In this document: positions 40,923 through 49,244 of the stretch, one piece after another | Numbering within the stretch: position 1 is the stretch's first letter | How the letters are laid out: every line of letters starts with the position of its first letter | NCBI GenBank assembly: GCA_040382055.1 | Contig: JBEIGE010000004.1 | Span: forward strand, 1-64,000 | Direction: 5' to 3' | Origin: JBEIGE01 sp040382055 | GTDB lineage: Bacteria; Pseudomonadota; Gammaproteobacteria; Burkholderiales; Burkholderiaceae_C | DNA: 64,000 bases | Program-made: the position numbers and the translations under genes | The notes under the pieces: generated by a model | What the model was told of the DNA's origin: nothing | Databases searched by the model: none | The model's input: the letters and a program-made list of their open reading frames with translations, nothing else

Positions 40923-41762
40923 CTACTTGCCAGCGTTCGGAAAGAACAACTGCTGACCGCCAATTTTGTAGCCAGCGATGACCGCCTGGCCGGGGGCAGA
41001 GATGATCCAATCGACAAACTTCTGTGCATCGGCCACCTTGACGTGGGGATGTTTTGCCGGGTTGACGCCCATCACGCCGTATTGGTTAAACAGGCGCCTG
41101 TCACCTTCGACCAGCACGGCCAGGTCTGCACGGTTCTTGAAGTTGAGCCAGGTGCCACGGTCGGCCAATACATACGCGCTGCTGCTGGCTGCAATGTTGA
41201 GCGCAGGGCCCATGCCGCAGCCGCACTCCTTGTAGCCGCTGCCTTTTTTGTCAGCCAAGGCCGCTGTGGTCCAGTAACGCAACTCGGCGGCGTGGGTGCC
41301 GCTTTTGTCACCTCGCGAGATGAAGTTGCCATTGCCCGCAGAAATCTTCTTGAAGGCCTCCACGATGTCAGCGCCTTTGAGTTTCAAAGGGTCTGCCGCC
41401 GGGCCGATGAGCACAAAGTCGTTGTACATGACGCCCAATCGCTTGATGCCAAAACCATCGGCCACAAACTTTTCTTCAGCCGCCTGGTCGTGCACAAACA
41501 CCACATCGGCGTCACCCCGGCGCGCCATATCGAGCGCCTGCCCGGTACCCAGGGCCACCACCTTCACATCGATGCCTGAGGCTGTCTTAAAAGCCGGTAG
41601 CAAGTGAGCAAACAGGCCTGACTGCTCGGTGGAAGTGGTGGAGGCCATCACAATGGACTGCGCATTGCTGATGCCATGACCAAATAATAATGCTACTGAA
41701 ATAGTAGCTAATGAGCCAATCCTGACAGGGGTTAATGGCCTGAATAATGATATAAATCTCAT
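40923..41762 (-). CDS. tupA: Tungstate-binding periplasmic protein
   Basis: Starting at 41762 (AAGGAGAG ribosome-binding site), the 279-residue protein has a signal peptide ending near SNAQS and the Tup signature ASTTSTEQSGLFAHLLPAFK, then VVALGTGQALDMARRGDADV and FVHDQAAEEKFVADGFGIKR. That matches the high-affinity tungstate binder TupA, where the TTS motif contacts the oxyanion. The palindrome GCTACTGAAATAGTAGC lies inside the signal-peptide code. Its ATG overlaps the tupC stop. It is followed by the ModA-like gene. Confidence 0.88.
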   Translation of the reverse strand: MRFISLFRPLTPVRIGSLATISVALLFGHGISNAQSIVMASTTSTEQSGLFAHLLPAFKTASGIDVKVVALGTGQALDMARRGDADVVFVHDQAAEEKFVADGFGIKRLGVMYNDFVLIGPAADPLKLKGADIVEAFKKISAGNGNFISRGDKSGTHAAELRYWTTAALADKKGSGYKECGCGMGPALNIAASSSAYVLADRGTWLNFKNRADLAVLVEGDRRLFNQYGVMGVNPAKHPHVKVADAQKFVDWIISAPGQAVIAGYKIGGQQLFFPNAGK

Positions 41763-42514
41763 AACAACTCTCCTTTTAAAAACAAATCGGCTGCTGGACA
41801 CACAGACACCAGATGTGCCGGGTTAAAAAACAGTTCGGTGGGCAGGTCGGCCAGCACCCGGCCTTGTTCCAGATAAATCACTCGGCTGGCCAGGCGCTTG
41901 ACCTGACCCAGGTTGTGGCTGGCAAAAATCAGGGTCATGGGGGATTCACCCGTAGCGTCTGGATGATCGAATTCAGAAGCGTGCTGACGCTGCCCGCAAG
42001 CAAACTCATGCATCAGTGCTTCAACCTCGCGCTTGGCGTGCGGGTCCAGACTGGCGGTGGGCTCATCGAGCAGCAGCACATCGGGCTTGAGCGCCCAGGC
42101 GCGTGCCAGTGCCACGCGCTGTTGCTGTCCACCGGAAAGGGTTTTGGCATTGCGCAGTGCCAGGTCTGCCAAGCCGACGCGCGCGAGTGCAGACAAGCCC
42201 TGCAACTTGGCCTTTTGCCAGGGCACGCCCTTGAGCCAGAGCCCCAAAGCCAGGTTGTTTTGCACCGAACTGCGCATCAGGTAGGGGCGCTGAAACAGCA
42301 TCGCCTGCCGGGCCTCAGCGGCACACCAACGCTGGCCAACGCTGGGCTCCAGCAGGCCATGCATCAGGCGCAACAGCGTACTTTTACCCGAGCCATTGCC
42401 GCCAATCAGAGCCACCCGTTCGGCCCGGCCAACCGACACATTGACATCGACCAAGGCTGCCAGCGCGCCAAAGCAAACCCCTGCGCCGGTCAATTGGATC
42501 AGGGGCGAGTTCAA
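41759..42514 (-). CDS. tupC: Tungstate ABC transporter ATP-binding protein
   Basis: A longer frame begins at 42568, but the TTG at 42514 overlaps the tupB stop by four bases and follows a GAGG at good spacing, so this start was chosen. The product is about 250 residues with Walker A ALIGGNGSGKSTLLRLMHGL, signature TLSGGQQQRVALARAWALKP and Walker B DVLLLDEPTASLDPHAKREV. There is no MOP domain, unlike ModC, as expected for TupC. It overlaps tupA by four bases. Confidence 0.88.
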   Translation of the reverse strand: MNSPLIQLTGAGVCFGALAALVDVNVSVGRAERVALIGGNGSGKSTLLRLMHGLLEPSVGQRWCAAEARQAMLFQRPYLMRSSVQNNLALGLWLKGVPWQKAKLQGLSALARVGLADLALRNAKTLSGGQQQRVALARAWALKPDVLLLDEPTASLDPHAKREVEALMHEFACGQRQHASEFDHPDATGESPMTLIFASHNLGQVKRLASRVIYLEQGRVLADLPTELFFNPAHLVSVCPAADLFLKGELL

Positions 42515-43248
42515 GCCATGGCCCTCGATACCGGGGCCTGGGTGCTGCCATCCACTTTTTCTCGCCAACGCCGCAGTAGCGAAATCAGTGCATTGAGCAG
42601 CAACACCACACCCAGCAGAACCAGGCCCAGCGCCAGCGCCAGCGGCAAATCGCCCTTGCTGGTTTCCAGCGCAATGGCCGTGGTCATGACCCGGGTAAAC
42701 CCTTCAATATTGCCACCAACAATCATGACCGCCCCTACCTCGGAGATGGCACGACCAAAGCAGGTAATCAAAACGGTGAGCAAGGCGTAGCGTTCGTCCC
42801 AGGCCAGCAGCAGACTGCGCATCAGAGGCGGCGCACCCAGTGAGCGCAGTTGCTCACCGTGGTTGCGCTCGGTATCCTCAACAATCTGGCGGGTCAGTGC
42901 CACCACCACGGGGAGCACCAGCACCATCTGGGCCAGTACCATGGCCTTGAAGCTGAACATCCAGCCCAGAAAACCCAGCGGCCCCGTGCGTGAGAGCAGC
43001 AAATACACCAGAAGTCCCACCACCACCGAGGGCAGCGCCAGCAGGGTATTGAGTACTGTGAGTACGGCATCGCGGCCGGTAAAACGTGCCACACCCAGCC
43101 AACTCCCCAACACCAGACCGGCAACGCAGGCCAGCGCACAGGCGGTGGCGCTCACGCCCAAGGAGCGACCCACAATGGCCATGAGGCCGGGGTCTGGCGT
43201 GGTGATGAGTTGTATCGCGGTTGCGACGCTTTGGCTAAATGTGGACAT
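42511..43248 (-). CDS. tupB: Tungstate ABC transporter permease
   Basis: The 245-residue protein has five or six membrane helices, with QIVEDTERNHGEQLRSLGAP as the coupling-helix region and GRAISEVGAVMIVGGNIEGF near the C-terminal part, the TupB/ModB pattern. It forms the tungstate channel. It is the first gene of the minus-strand cluster and is divergent from the ModE-like regulator, with about 60 bases between. Confidence 0.9.
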   Translation of the reverse strand: MSTFSQSVATAIQLITTPDPGLMAIVGRSLGVSATACALACVAGLVLGSWLGVARFTGRDAVLTVLNTLLALPSVVVGLLVYLLLSRTGPLGFLGWMFSFKAMVLAQMVLVLPVVVALTRQIVEDTERNHGEQLRSLGAPPLMRSLLLAWDERYALLTVLITCFGRAISEVGAVMIVGGNIEGFTRVMTTAIALETSKGDLPLALALGLVLLGVVLLLNALISLLRRWREKVDGSTQAPVSRAMA

Positions 43249-43309
43249 GGTGCTCGGATGAAGTCAGGTATCGTACGCACTCGTTCAATTCCCTGCGATA
43301 TGAATCACC

Positions 43310-44428
43310 GTGCATAGGTTGCAATTCCATTACACATTGGGTCGTCCAACCGAAATCGATCAGACCCGGATACGCAATCCATTGCTTGATTTGTTGCATG
43401 CGGTTCAGGAATCAGGCTCAATCTCAGGCGCAGCCCGGCTCCTCGAACGGTCCTACCGCCATGTCTGGGGTGAGCTCAAACGCTGGGAAATCGAACTCGG
43501 TGACGACCTGGTGGTTTGGGAAAAAGGACAATCTGCCTTGCTCACCGAGTTTGGCAACAAACTGTTATGGGCCGAGCGCCAGGCTCAGGCCCGACTGGCC
43601 CCCCAGATCGAGACCTTGCAAGCCGAACTTGAGCGCGCCTTTGCGCAGGCTTTTGACGACAGCGTGCATGTCCTGACGCTCTATGCCAGCCACGACGATG
43701 CCCTGTCTGCGCTGCGGGCGCATACGGCGCAAGCGCACACACTTCATCTGGATATCCGGTTTACCGGCAGCGTGGACGCCATTCGGGCGCTCAACGAAGG
43801 TCGCTGCGTCATGGCCGGCTTTCATACCCGTCACCCGATCAACACCAGTTCAATGGCGCGGCAGACTTATCGCCCACTGCTCAAGCCAGGCCTGCACAAA
43901 ATCATTGGTTTTGCCCGGCGTTCCCAGGGCCTGATGGTGGCCAAGGGAAACCCGCTGGGCCTGACTTGTCTGCAAGACCTCGATTCCAAACGGGCCCGCT
44001 ATGTGAATCGGGCTTTGGGCACCGGCACGCGCTTGCTTCTCGACGAGCTATTGGCAGATGCCGGATTGCCGACATCCCAGCTGGCAGGTTATGCGCTGAC
44101 AGAATCATCCCACTCAGCTGTGGCGCAGGCAATTGCCTCCCATCAGGCCGATGCTGGTTTGGGCATTGAAGCAGCTGCACGAGCACGCGGACTTGACTTT
44201 ATTCCCTTGGTTCTGGAGGACTACCACCTGGTCTGCCTTAAATCAGCCCTGCAGGAACCTGCTGTTGAAGCCTTGTGCAAGGTGCTCAAAAGCGCCTCGT
44301 GGCAGACCGTTCTGCTTGACATACCCGGCTACCAATTAGCCAGCCCCAATACCTCGGGTCAGGTGTTGTCGCTCAACCAGACACTGCCCTGGTGGCGCTA
44401 CAGAACCAGGAAAAACCACGCGGTCTAG
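43310..44428 (+). CDS. ModE-like regulator with periplasmic-binding-protein domain
   Basis: This 372-residue protein starts at a GTG and has a ModE/LysR-type winged helix, NPLLDLLHAVQESGSISGAA followed by RLLERSYRHVWGELKRWEIE. A large C-terminal domain follows with LTLYASHDDALSALRAHTAQ, RFTGSVDAIRALNEGRCVMA and AQAIASHQADAGLGIEAAAR, which resembles the PBP-like (MoeA/substrate-binding type) domain rather than the tandem MOP domain of E. coli ModE. It is divergent from the tupB operon. The tandem half-sites TATCG (43269-43273) and CGATA (43296-43300) in the gap could be its operator. Molybdate or tungstate sensing is inferred from context. Confidence 0.8.
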   Translation: MHRLQFHYTLGRPTEIDQTRIRNPLLDLLHAVQESGSISGAARLLERSYRHVWGELKRWEIELGDDLVVWEKGQSALLTEFGNKLLWAERQAQARLAPQIETLQAELERAFAQAFDDSVHVLTLYASHDDALSALRAHTAQAHTLHLDIRFTGSVDAIRALNEGRCVMAGFHTRHPINTSSMARQTYRPLLKPGLHKIIGFARRSQGLMVAKGNPLGLTCLQDLDSKRARYVNRALGTGTRLLLDELLADAGLPTSQLAGYALTESSHSAVAQAIASHQADAGLGIEAAARARGLDFIPLVLEDYHLVCLKSALQEPAVEALCKVLKSASWQTVLLDIPGYQLASPNTSGQVLSLNQTLPWWRYRTRKNHAV

Positions 44429-45729
44429 ATTGCGCACGACCGGAAACCGGCAAAGATGTCGTCGCGGCCAGGCAAATAAAAGTTACGAAAACGCACTGAC
44501 TTCATGCGCGCGCGTGTGGCAAACGAAGCACCGCGCAGGATCTTGTGCGTGCCGAACCACGGCTCGGAGTAGTCCCGGTACGGGTCTGCAACAAAACCAG
44601 GGTAGCCGAGAAACGGAGAACAGGTCCACTCCCATACCTCGCCCCAGTGAAAACCGCGCCGGGCCGCGGTCTGTGCTGCCACCTCCCATTCAGTTTCTGT
44701 CGGCAACCGCCGCCCAGCCCAGCGGCACCACGCGTCAGCCTCCCACCAGCTCAGGTGCATGGCACTCTGGTTGCCCGGTCGACGCACAGGCTGACCAAAG
44801 TGCACCTGAATCACTGAGCCCGACCCGACCCCAGCACCCCCAAGACCTGAACCCAGCCCACCAATCTGCTGCACATGGCGGGGCGCACGACGACCTTCTC
44901 GACGAACCTGCGCCTGCAGCCATTCCCATCCCTGCGGATGCCAATACACGCTCTGGTCATAACCACCATCCATGACGAATTCGGCATACTGCGCCCAACT
45001 CACGGCTTGGGCATCGATTTCAAACTCCGGCACCTTGACCTCATGGGCCGGTCGTTCATTGTCAAAAGTGAACCCCAGGCTGCCGTCAAGACCGGTCTGC
45101 CAGCGGGTTGTCGCCATGTGCAGCGGCTCACGGGGCGCATGGGGTGCTGGCATGGCGATCTTCAGGGGCAAACCCAGGTTCTGCGCCATGTAAATGAGCG
45201 CCTCACCGTGCATGTCTTCATGAAACAGGGCTAGCCGGTAGAAATACAGCGCCGGGTCTGTATCGGGGGTCTTGTCCAGCAGGTCGAGGGTGGACTCCAG
45301 AGTGGTCAGCAGGTAGTTCTTGATGTCTTGCAATCCCGGCAGCCCAAGACTCCAGCGGGTGTCATGGGCTACACGACTGGAATCCCACCACCGGTCCGCA
45401 TGAGCCAGGACAGACGGCAGGCAGGCAGCTTCGGGGTCGCAATCGGTGCCTTGATGGCGCAACAGGTTACGCCCGATCCAGCGCTCCTGAAACCAGCCGA
45501 TGTGCCCTAGCTCCCAAAGTGGCGGATTGAGCTCTGGTCGTCGGGGTACCGAAAAATGCGTCTGCGATAACGCTGCCTCGTAATGCGCCATCAAATACAG
45601 CGTGTGATTACGCGCATCCATGAGCGCCAATGACAAGGGCTGCCCACCCTGCTGGCGGATGTCGGGCCTGTCGGTGCAAGCAGGGGGCAAGGAAACCGTC
45701 ATGGCACTATTATTGCTTCTATTTTTCAT
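44425..45729 (-). CDS. EgtB/SenA-type nonheme iron sulfoxide/selenoxide synthase
   Basis: The 434-residue protein has an N-terminal DinB-like iron domain, with H76 in ELNPPLWELGHIGWFQERWI and H170/H174 in LALFHEDMHGEALIYMAQNL giving the three-histidine site. A C-terminal FGE-sulfatase (SUMF1) domain follows: DAQAVSWAQYAEFVMDGGYD, MHLSWWEADAWCRWAGRRLP, and GASFATRARMKSVRFRNFYL. EgtB couples cysteine or glutamylcysteine to hercynine, making ergothioneine; SenA makes the selenium analogue. The opening resembles Comamonadaceae SenA. No egtD, senB or senC lies beside it. The start at 45729 versus 45702 is uncertain. It overlaps the regulator gene by four bases tail to tail. Confidence 0.8.
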   Translation of the reverse strand: MKNRSNNSAMTVSLPPACTDRPDIRQQGGQPLSLALMDARNHTLYLMAHYEAALSQTHFSVPRRPELNPPLWELGHIGWFQERWIGRNLLRHQGTDCDPEAACLPSVLAHADRWWDSSRVAHDTRWSLGLPGLQDIKNYLLTTLESTLDLLDKTPDTDPALYFYRLALFHEDMHGEALIYMAQNLGLPLKIAMPAPHAPREPLHMATTRWQTGLDGSLGFTFDNERPAHEVKVPEFEIDAQAVSWAQYAEFVMDGGYDQSVYWHPQGWEWLQAQVRREGRRAPRHVQQIGGLGSGLGGAGVGSGSVIQVHFGQPVRRPGNQSAMHLSWWEADAWCRWAGRRLPTETEWEVAAQTAARRGFHWGEVWEWTCSPFLGYPGFVADPYRDYSEPWFGTHKILRGASFATRARMKSVRFRNFYLPGRDDIFAGFRSCAI

Positions 45730-45843
45730 CGTCCAAATTCATCATGGACATTCGAGATGAAATTCTCAACTGGACCAATCCACCCATGTGCTGTGATGAG
45801 GTTCAGGGGAGCGCATCCGCTCACTTCAAAATCGGAGATGTTT

Positions 45844-46383
45844 GTGTCAGGTTTACTTAAATTCGCGCTTGGGATTGACTGGGTCAGCGACAAATTCGGG
45901 AGAATAGCTGCCTTTGCCGTGATGGCCGCTGCCATGATCTCTGCGGGCAATGCTTTTGTCCGCTACGGGCTGGACATCAGCTCCAATGGCTGGCTGGAAA
46001 TTCAGTGGTACCTGTTCGCCATCACCGTGATGCTGGGCGGCCCGATTGTCCTCAAACTCAACGAGCATGTCAGGGTTGATATTTTTTACGGGAAGCTCAA
46101 GGGAAATGGCCCGGTATTTGTTGACCTTTTTGGGCTGGTTTTTTTCTTGCTGCCCGTGATGGTCTTGATGGTCTATTTCAGTTGGCCGCTCTTTGTCAAG
46201 ATGTACCTCACGGGCGAAATGTCCCAGAACTCAGGCGGGTTGATTCGCTGGCCTGCCATGTTGATGCTGCCTTTGGGCTTTGGCTGGATGTTCCTGCAAG
46301 GCTTGAGCGAAATCATCAAGCGGGTGGCTTACCTCCAGGGCAATTACCAAATGAACACCCACTATGAAAAGCCGGTGCAGTAA
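45844..46383 (+). CDS. dctQ-like: TRAP transporter small membrane subunit, first tandem pair
   Basis: The GTG at 45844 has a GGAG six bases upstream; the in-frame ATG at 45838 has none and an earlier ATG at 45757 lies too far upstream, so GTG was chosen. The product has four transmembrane segments and the family block ISSNGWLEIQWYLFAITVML, LKLNEHVRVDIFYGKLKG, and SQNSGGLIRWPAMLMLPLGF. It is closely related to the second DctQ at 48642-49244, showing a duplicated pair. The matching large subunit next to it is interrupted by a stop codon. Confidence 0.82.
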   Translation: MSGLLKFALGIDWVSDKFGRIAAFAVMAAAMISAGNAFVRYGLDISSNGWLEIQWYLFAITVMLGGPIVLKLNEHVRVDIFYGKLKGNGPVFVDLFGLVFFLLPVMVLMVYFSWPLFVKMYLTGEMSQNSGGLIRWPAMLMLPLGFGWMFLQGLSEIIKRVAYLQGNYQMNTHYEKPVQ

Positions 46384-46437
46384 CGCTTGGGCACTGTGTT
46401 TGCAAAGCTCGAAACAAGTCGATTTCAGGATTAAAAA

Positions 46438-47976
46438 ATGGTAATGGAAAATTTTGCCCCAATCATGTTCGTGGGCCTGGTCTTCATCATGCTGATTGGT
46501 TTTCCAGTGGCATTTTCACTGGCGGCGCTGGGTTTGTTCAGTGGTTTCTTTGCCATTGAAATGGGCTGGTTTCCAGCCAGCTTCATGGCCAATCTGCCGC
46601 TGAACATCTTCGGCATTCTCAGCAATGACCTGCTATTGGCCATTCCCTTCTTCACCTTCATGGGCTCCATTCTTGAGAAATGCGGGTTGGCCGAGGACAT
46701 GCTTGATTCCATGGGTTAGCTGTTTGGCCCGGTGCGCGGCGGTTTGGGTTACTCGGTCATCATCGTCGGCTTCATTCTGGGGGCCATCACCGGCACTGTG
46801 GCTGGCCAGGTGATTGCGATGGCCATGATCTCCTTGCCTGTCATGATTCGCTATGGCTACAACATGCGCTATGCCACCGGGGTGCTGGCGGCCTCTGGCA
46901 CCATCATGCAGCTGGTCCCGCCCTCCCTGGTGTTGGTGGTCTTGGCAGACCAGTTGGGCCGCTCGGTCGGTGACATGTACAAGGGTGCCTGGGGCCCATC
47001 GCTGTTGCAAATTCTGATCTTTGCCCTCTACACTTTTGCACTCGGAATGGTCAAGCCGCACCATGTGCCAGGCGTTCCCAAAGAGGTCCGCACGCTCAAT
47101 GGCTGGGCCCTGTGGGCCAAGTGCCTGCGCGGCATTATTCCATCGGCGGTCCTTATTTTTGCTGTGCTGGGCTCCATGGGCGGACTGCCCGGCATGAACA
47201 CCGCCATTGCCACCCCGACTGAGGCAGGTGCCATGGGGTGTGTGGGAGCCCTGGTTCTTGCAGCCATGCACAAGCGTCTGGACAAAGACCTGATCTGGCA
47301 GGCCATGGTTGGCACCATGCGCCTGACTGCCATGGTCGCCTTCATTTTGATTGGCTCACGCGTTTTCTCCATGGTCTTTCAGGGCGTGGACGGCGCGCTC
47401 TGGGTAGAGCATCTGCTGACCGGCTTGCCAGGAGGTCAGACCGGCTTCCTGATTGTGGTCAATATCTTTGTTTTCTTTCTGGCCTTCTTTCTCGATTTCT
47501 TTGAGATCGCCTTCATCATCGTGCCCATGCTCGGGCCTGTGGCTGACAAGATGGGCATCGACCTGATCTGGTTCGGCGTGCTCCTGTGCGTCAACATGCA
47601 GACCAGCTTCATGCACCCGCCGTTCGGCTTTGCGCTGTTTTACCTGCGCGGCATTGCAGACACCCTGTTCAAGGAAAAACGCATAGACGTGGCCGTGAAG
47701 TCCAGTGACATCTACATGGGCTCCATCCCCTGGGTGATCATGCAACTGATGCTGGTCGTCATTGTGATTTTTGTGCCCGAAACCGTCACGGCCTTCCTGG
47801 ACAAGGAAGTCAAAATCGACCTGGACAAGGTGCAGATTGAAATGCCTGAAAGTGATATCCCAAGCCCGGGTGAGGCAGAGCTCAAGCCGGGAGAGACCGT
47901 CACGCCAGCAGAACAGAGCAAGGCGTCCGCAGATGAACAGAAAAGAATTGAAGACCTGTTCAAGGAAAAGAAGTAG
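46438..47976 (+). pseudogene. dctM-like: TRAP large subunit (DctM) interrupted by an in-frame TAG
   Basis: The reading frame is open from 46438 to 47976 except for TAG at 46717-46719. Before it lies a normal start (GLVFIMLIGFPVAFSLAALG and AIPFFTFMGSILEKCGLAED); after it the frame continues with LFGPVRGGLGYSVIIVGFIL and PSLVLVVLADQLGRSVGDMY, all in the same frame. The intact paralogue has GQVFGPLRGG here, so the stop most likely replaces a CAG glutamine (C to T). Without suppression the protein would be 93 residues and useless. The rest of the sequence is well conserved, so the change is recent, or a sequencing error. Confidence 0.85.
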
Positions 47977-48014
47977 CGCCAGACTTGAAACTCATTGCAC
48001 CCAAGGAACCCTTC

Positions 48015-48506
48015 ATGTCCGAGTCATTGCTGGAGAGCATGGGTCCGCCGCCCTTTCGTTTTACACCTCAAGTACCTGATCTGAGCGCTCCGGCTTACAC
48101 GCTGGCCTTCAAGCTGCTTACTTGCGGCATTGTGGCACTTGCTGTTTTATGGCTGGCATCCCTTTGGAGCAAAGGGGCACTAGGTTCAGGTGGCAGCTCT
48201 GGCCTGGCCTGGTTCATCACCGCCCTGGTGCTCATGGTCTACACCTCTTGGCACATACTGACCAGCACCACAACGCTAGACGCGACCACTCTACATCAAA
48301 GCTGGGTTTGGAACAAAAAGATGGAACTGCGCGAACTGGCCTATTGCAAACTGATTCGATTCCCAGGCCTGGACTGGCTGATCGCGCCTCGCCTTTATGC
48401 CAGAACCCTGATGGGCAAGTTCAGCGTTTTTTATGCCGCTGACCCACGCCTGATTTCAGAATTTGAGCGGCTGGTAAAAGAAGTCGCGCAGTTTCGGCGA
48501 CTCTGA
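48015..48506 (+). CDS. Small membrane protein with PH-like domain
   Basis: From the ATG at 48015 the 163-residue protein has two transmembrane segments (about residues 33-50 and 63-80) and a C-terminal soluble part with TTTLDATTLHQSWVWNKKME, ELAYCKLIRFPGLDWLIAPR and KFSVFYAADPRLISEFERLV. That part resembles bacterial PH-like domains of YdbT type, but the match is weak. It lies between the broken DctM and the second TRAP pair and could be unrelated to transport. Function unknown. Confidence 0.55.
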   Translation: MSESLLESMGPPPFRFTPQVPDLSAPAYTLAFKLLTCGIVALAVLWLASLWSKGALGSGGSSGLAWFITALVLMVYTSWHILTSTTTLDATTLHQSWVWNKKMELRELAYCKLIRFPGLDWLIAPRLYARTLMGKFSVFYAADPRLISEFERLVKEVAQFRRL

Positions 48507-48641
48507 ATCAAGCGTTGCCCATCCTTCCAAGGACGCTCGCCGACATGCCAAGTTGATGGTTAACTAGGCTTTTGTCCGTCTACAATTCGAGGATTTGCCT
48601 ACATAAGCAAGCCCAACCCCTTTTGTCACGCTGGAGACACC

Positions 48642-49244
48642 ATGCAGGCCTTACTGAAACTCTCAAAGCTGATTGATGCCATGAGCACCAATATTGGCAA
48701 ATTCACGATGTGGCTGATTCTGGCCACCACCCTGATCAGTGCGGGCAATGCAATTGTGCGCAAGGCTTTTGACATGAGCTCCAATGGACTGCTAGAAATC
48801 CAGTGGTATTTGTTCGCTGCCGTGTTCATGCTTGGCGCGGGCTACGGATTTCTTAAAAACTCCCACGTCCGGATCGACTTTATATCTTCCAAGCTGACAG
48901 ACCGAACCCGCAACTGGATTGATGTGGTGGGCATCTTGCTGGTGCTGATTCCGTTTTGTGTGCTCTTGATTGACCTGAGCTGGCCAGCCTTTGTGAATGC
49001 CTACAACAATGGTGAGATGTCGCAAAATGCCGGCGGCTTGATCCGTTGGCCGGTTTATCTACTTGTTCCCTTAGGATTTAGCCTGCTCATCATTCAGGCA
49101 TGCTCCGAGTTGATCAAGCGAATTGCTTTTTTGCGGGGCTTCATAGAAGACCCGATTGGGGGCGAGGCAGCAAAATCTGACGAGCAAAAGCACCTTGAAG
49201 AACTTGAACGCGTGGCTGAAGCCCGCCTGAAAGGAGATAAATAA
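48642..49244 (+). CDS. dctQ-like: TRAP transporter small membrane subunit, second tandem pair
   Basis: This 200-residue protein has four transmembrane helices and the blocks MSSNGLLEIQWYLFAAVFML, KNSHVRIDFISSKLTDRTRN and NAGGLIRWPVYLLVPLGFSL, close to the first pair's DctQ. A GGAG ribosome-binding site precedes the ATG, and a TACAAT -10-like sequence lies at 48581-48586. Its stop codon abuts the ATG of the large subunit. With an intact DctM downstream, this pair is the functional one. Confidence 0.86.
   Translation: MQALLKLSKLIDAMSTNIGKFTMWLILATTLISAGNAIVRKAFDMSSNGLLEIQWYLFAAVFMLGAGYGFLKNSHVRIDFISSKLTDRTRNWIDVVGILLVLIPFCVLLIDLSWPAFVNAYNNGEMSQNAGGLIRWPVYLLVPLGFSLLIIQACSELIKRIAFLRGFIEDPIGGEAAKSDEQKHLEELERVAEARLKGDK

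Noticed and set aside
41813..42790. A 325-codon plus-strand frame opposite tupC and tupB
   Set aside because: Antisense to two ABC-transporter genes with intact motifs; glutamine-rich and without a domain.
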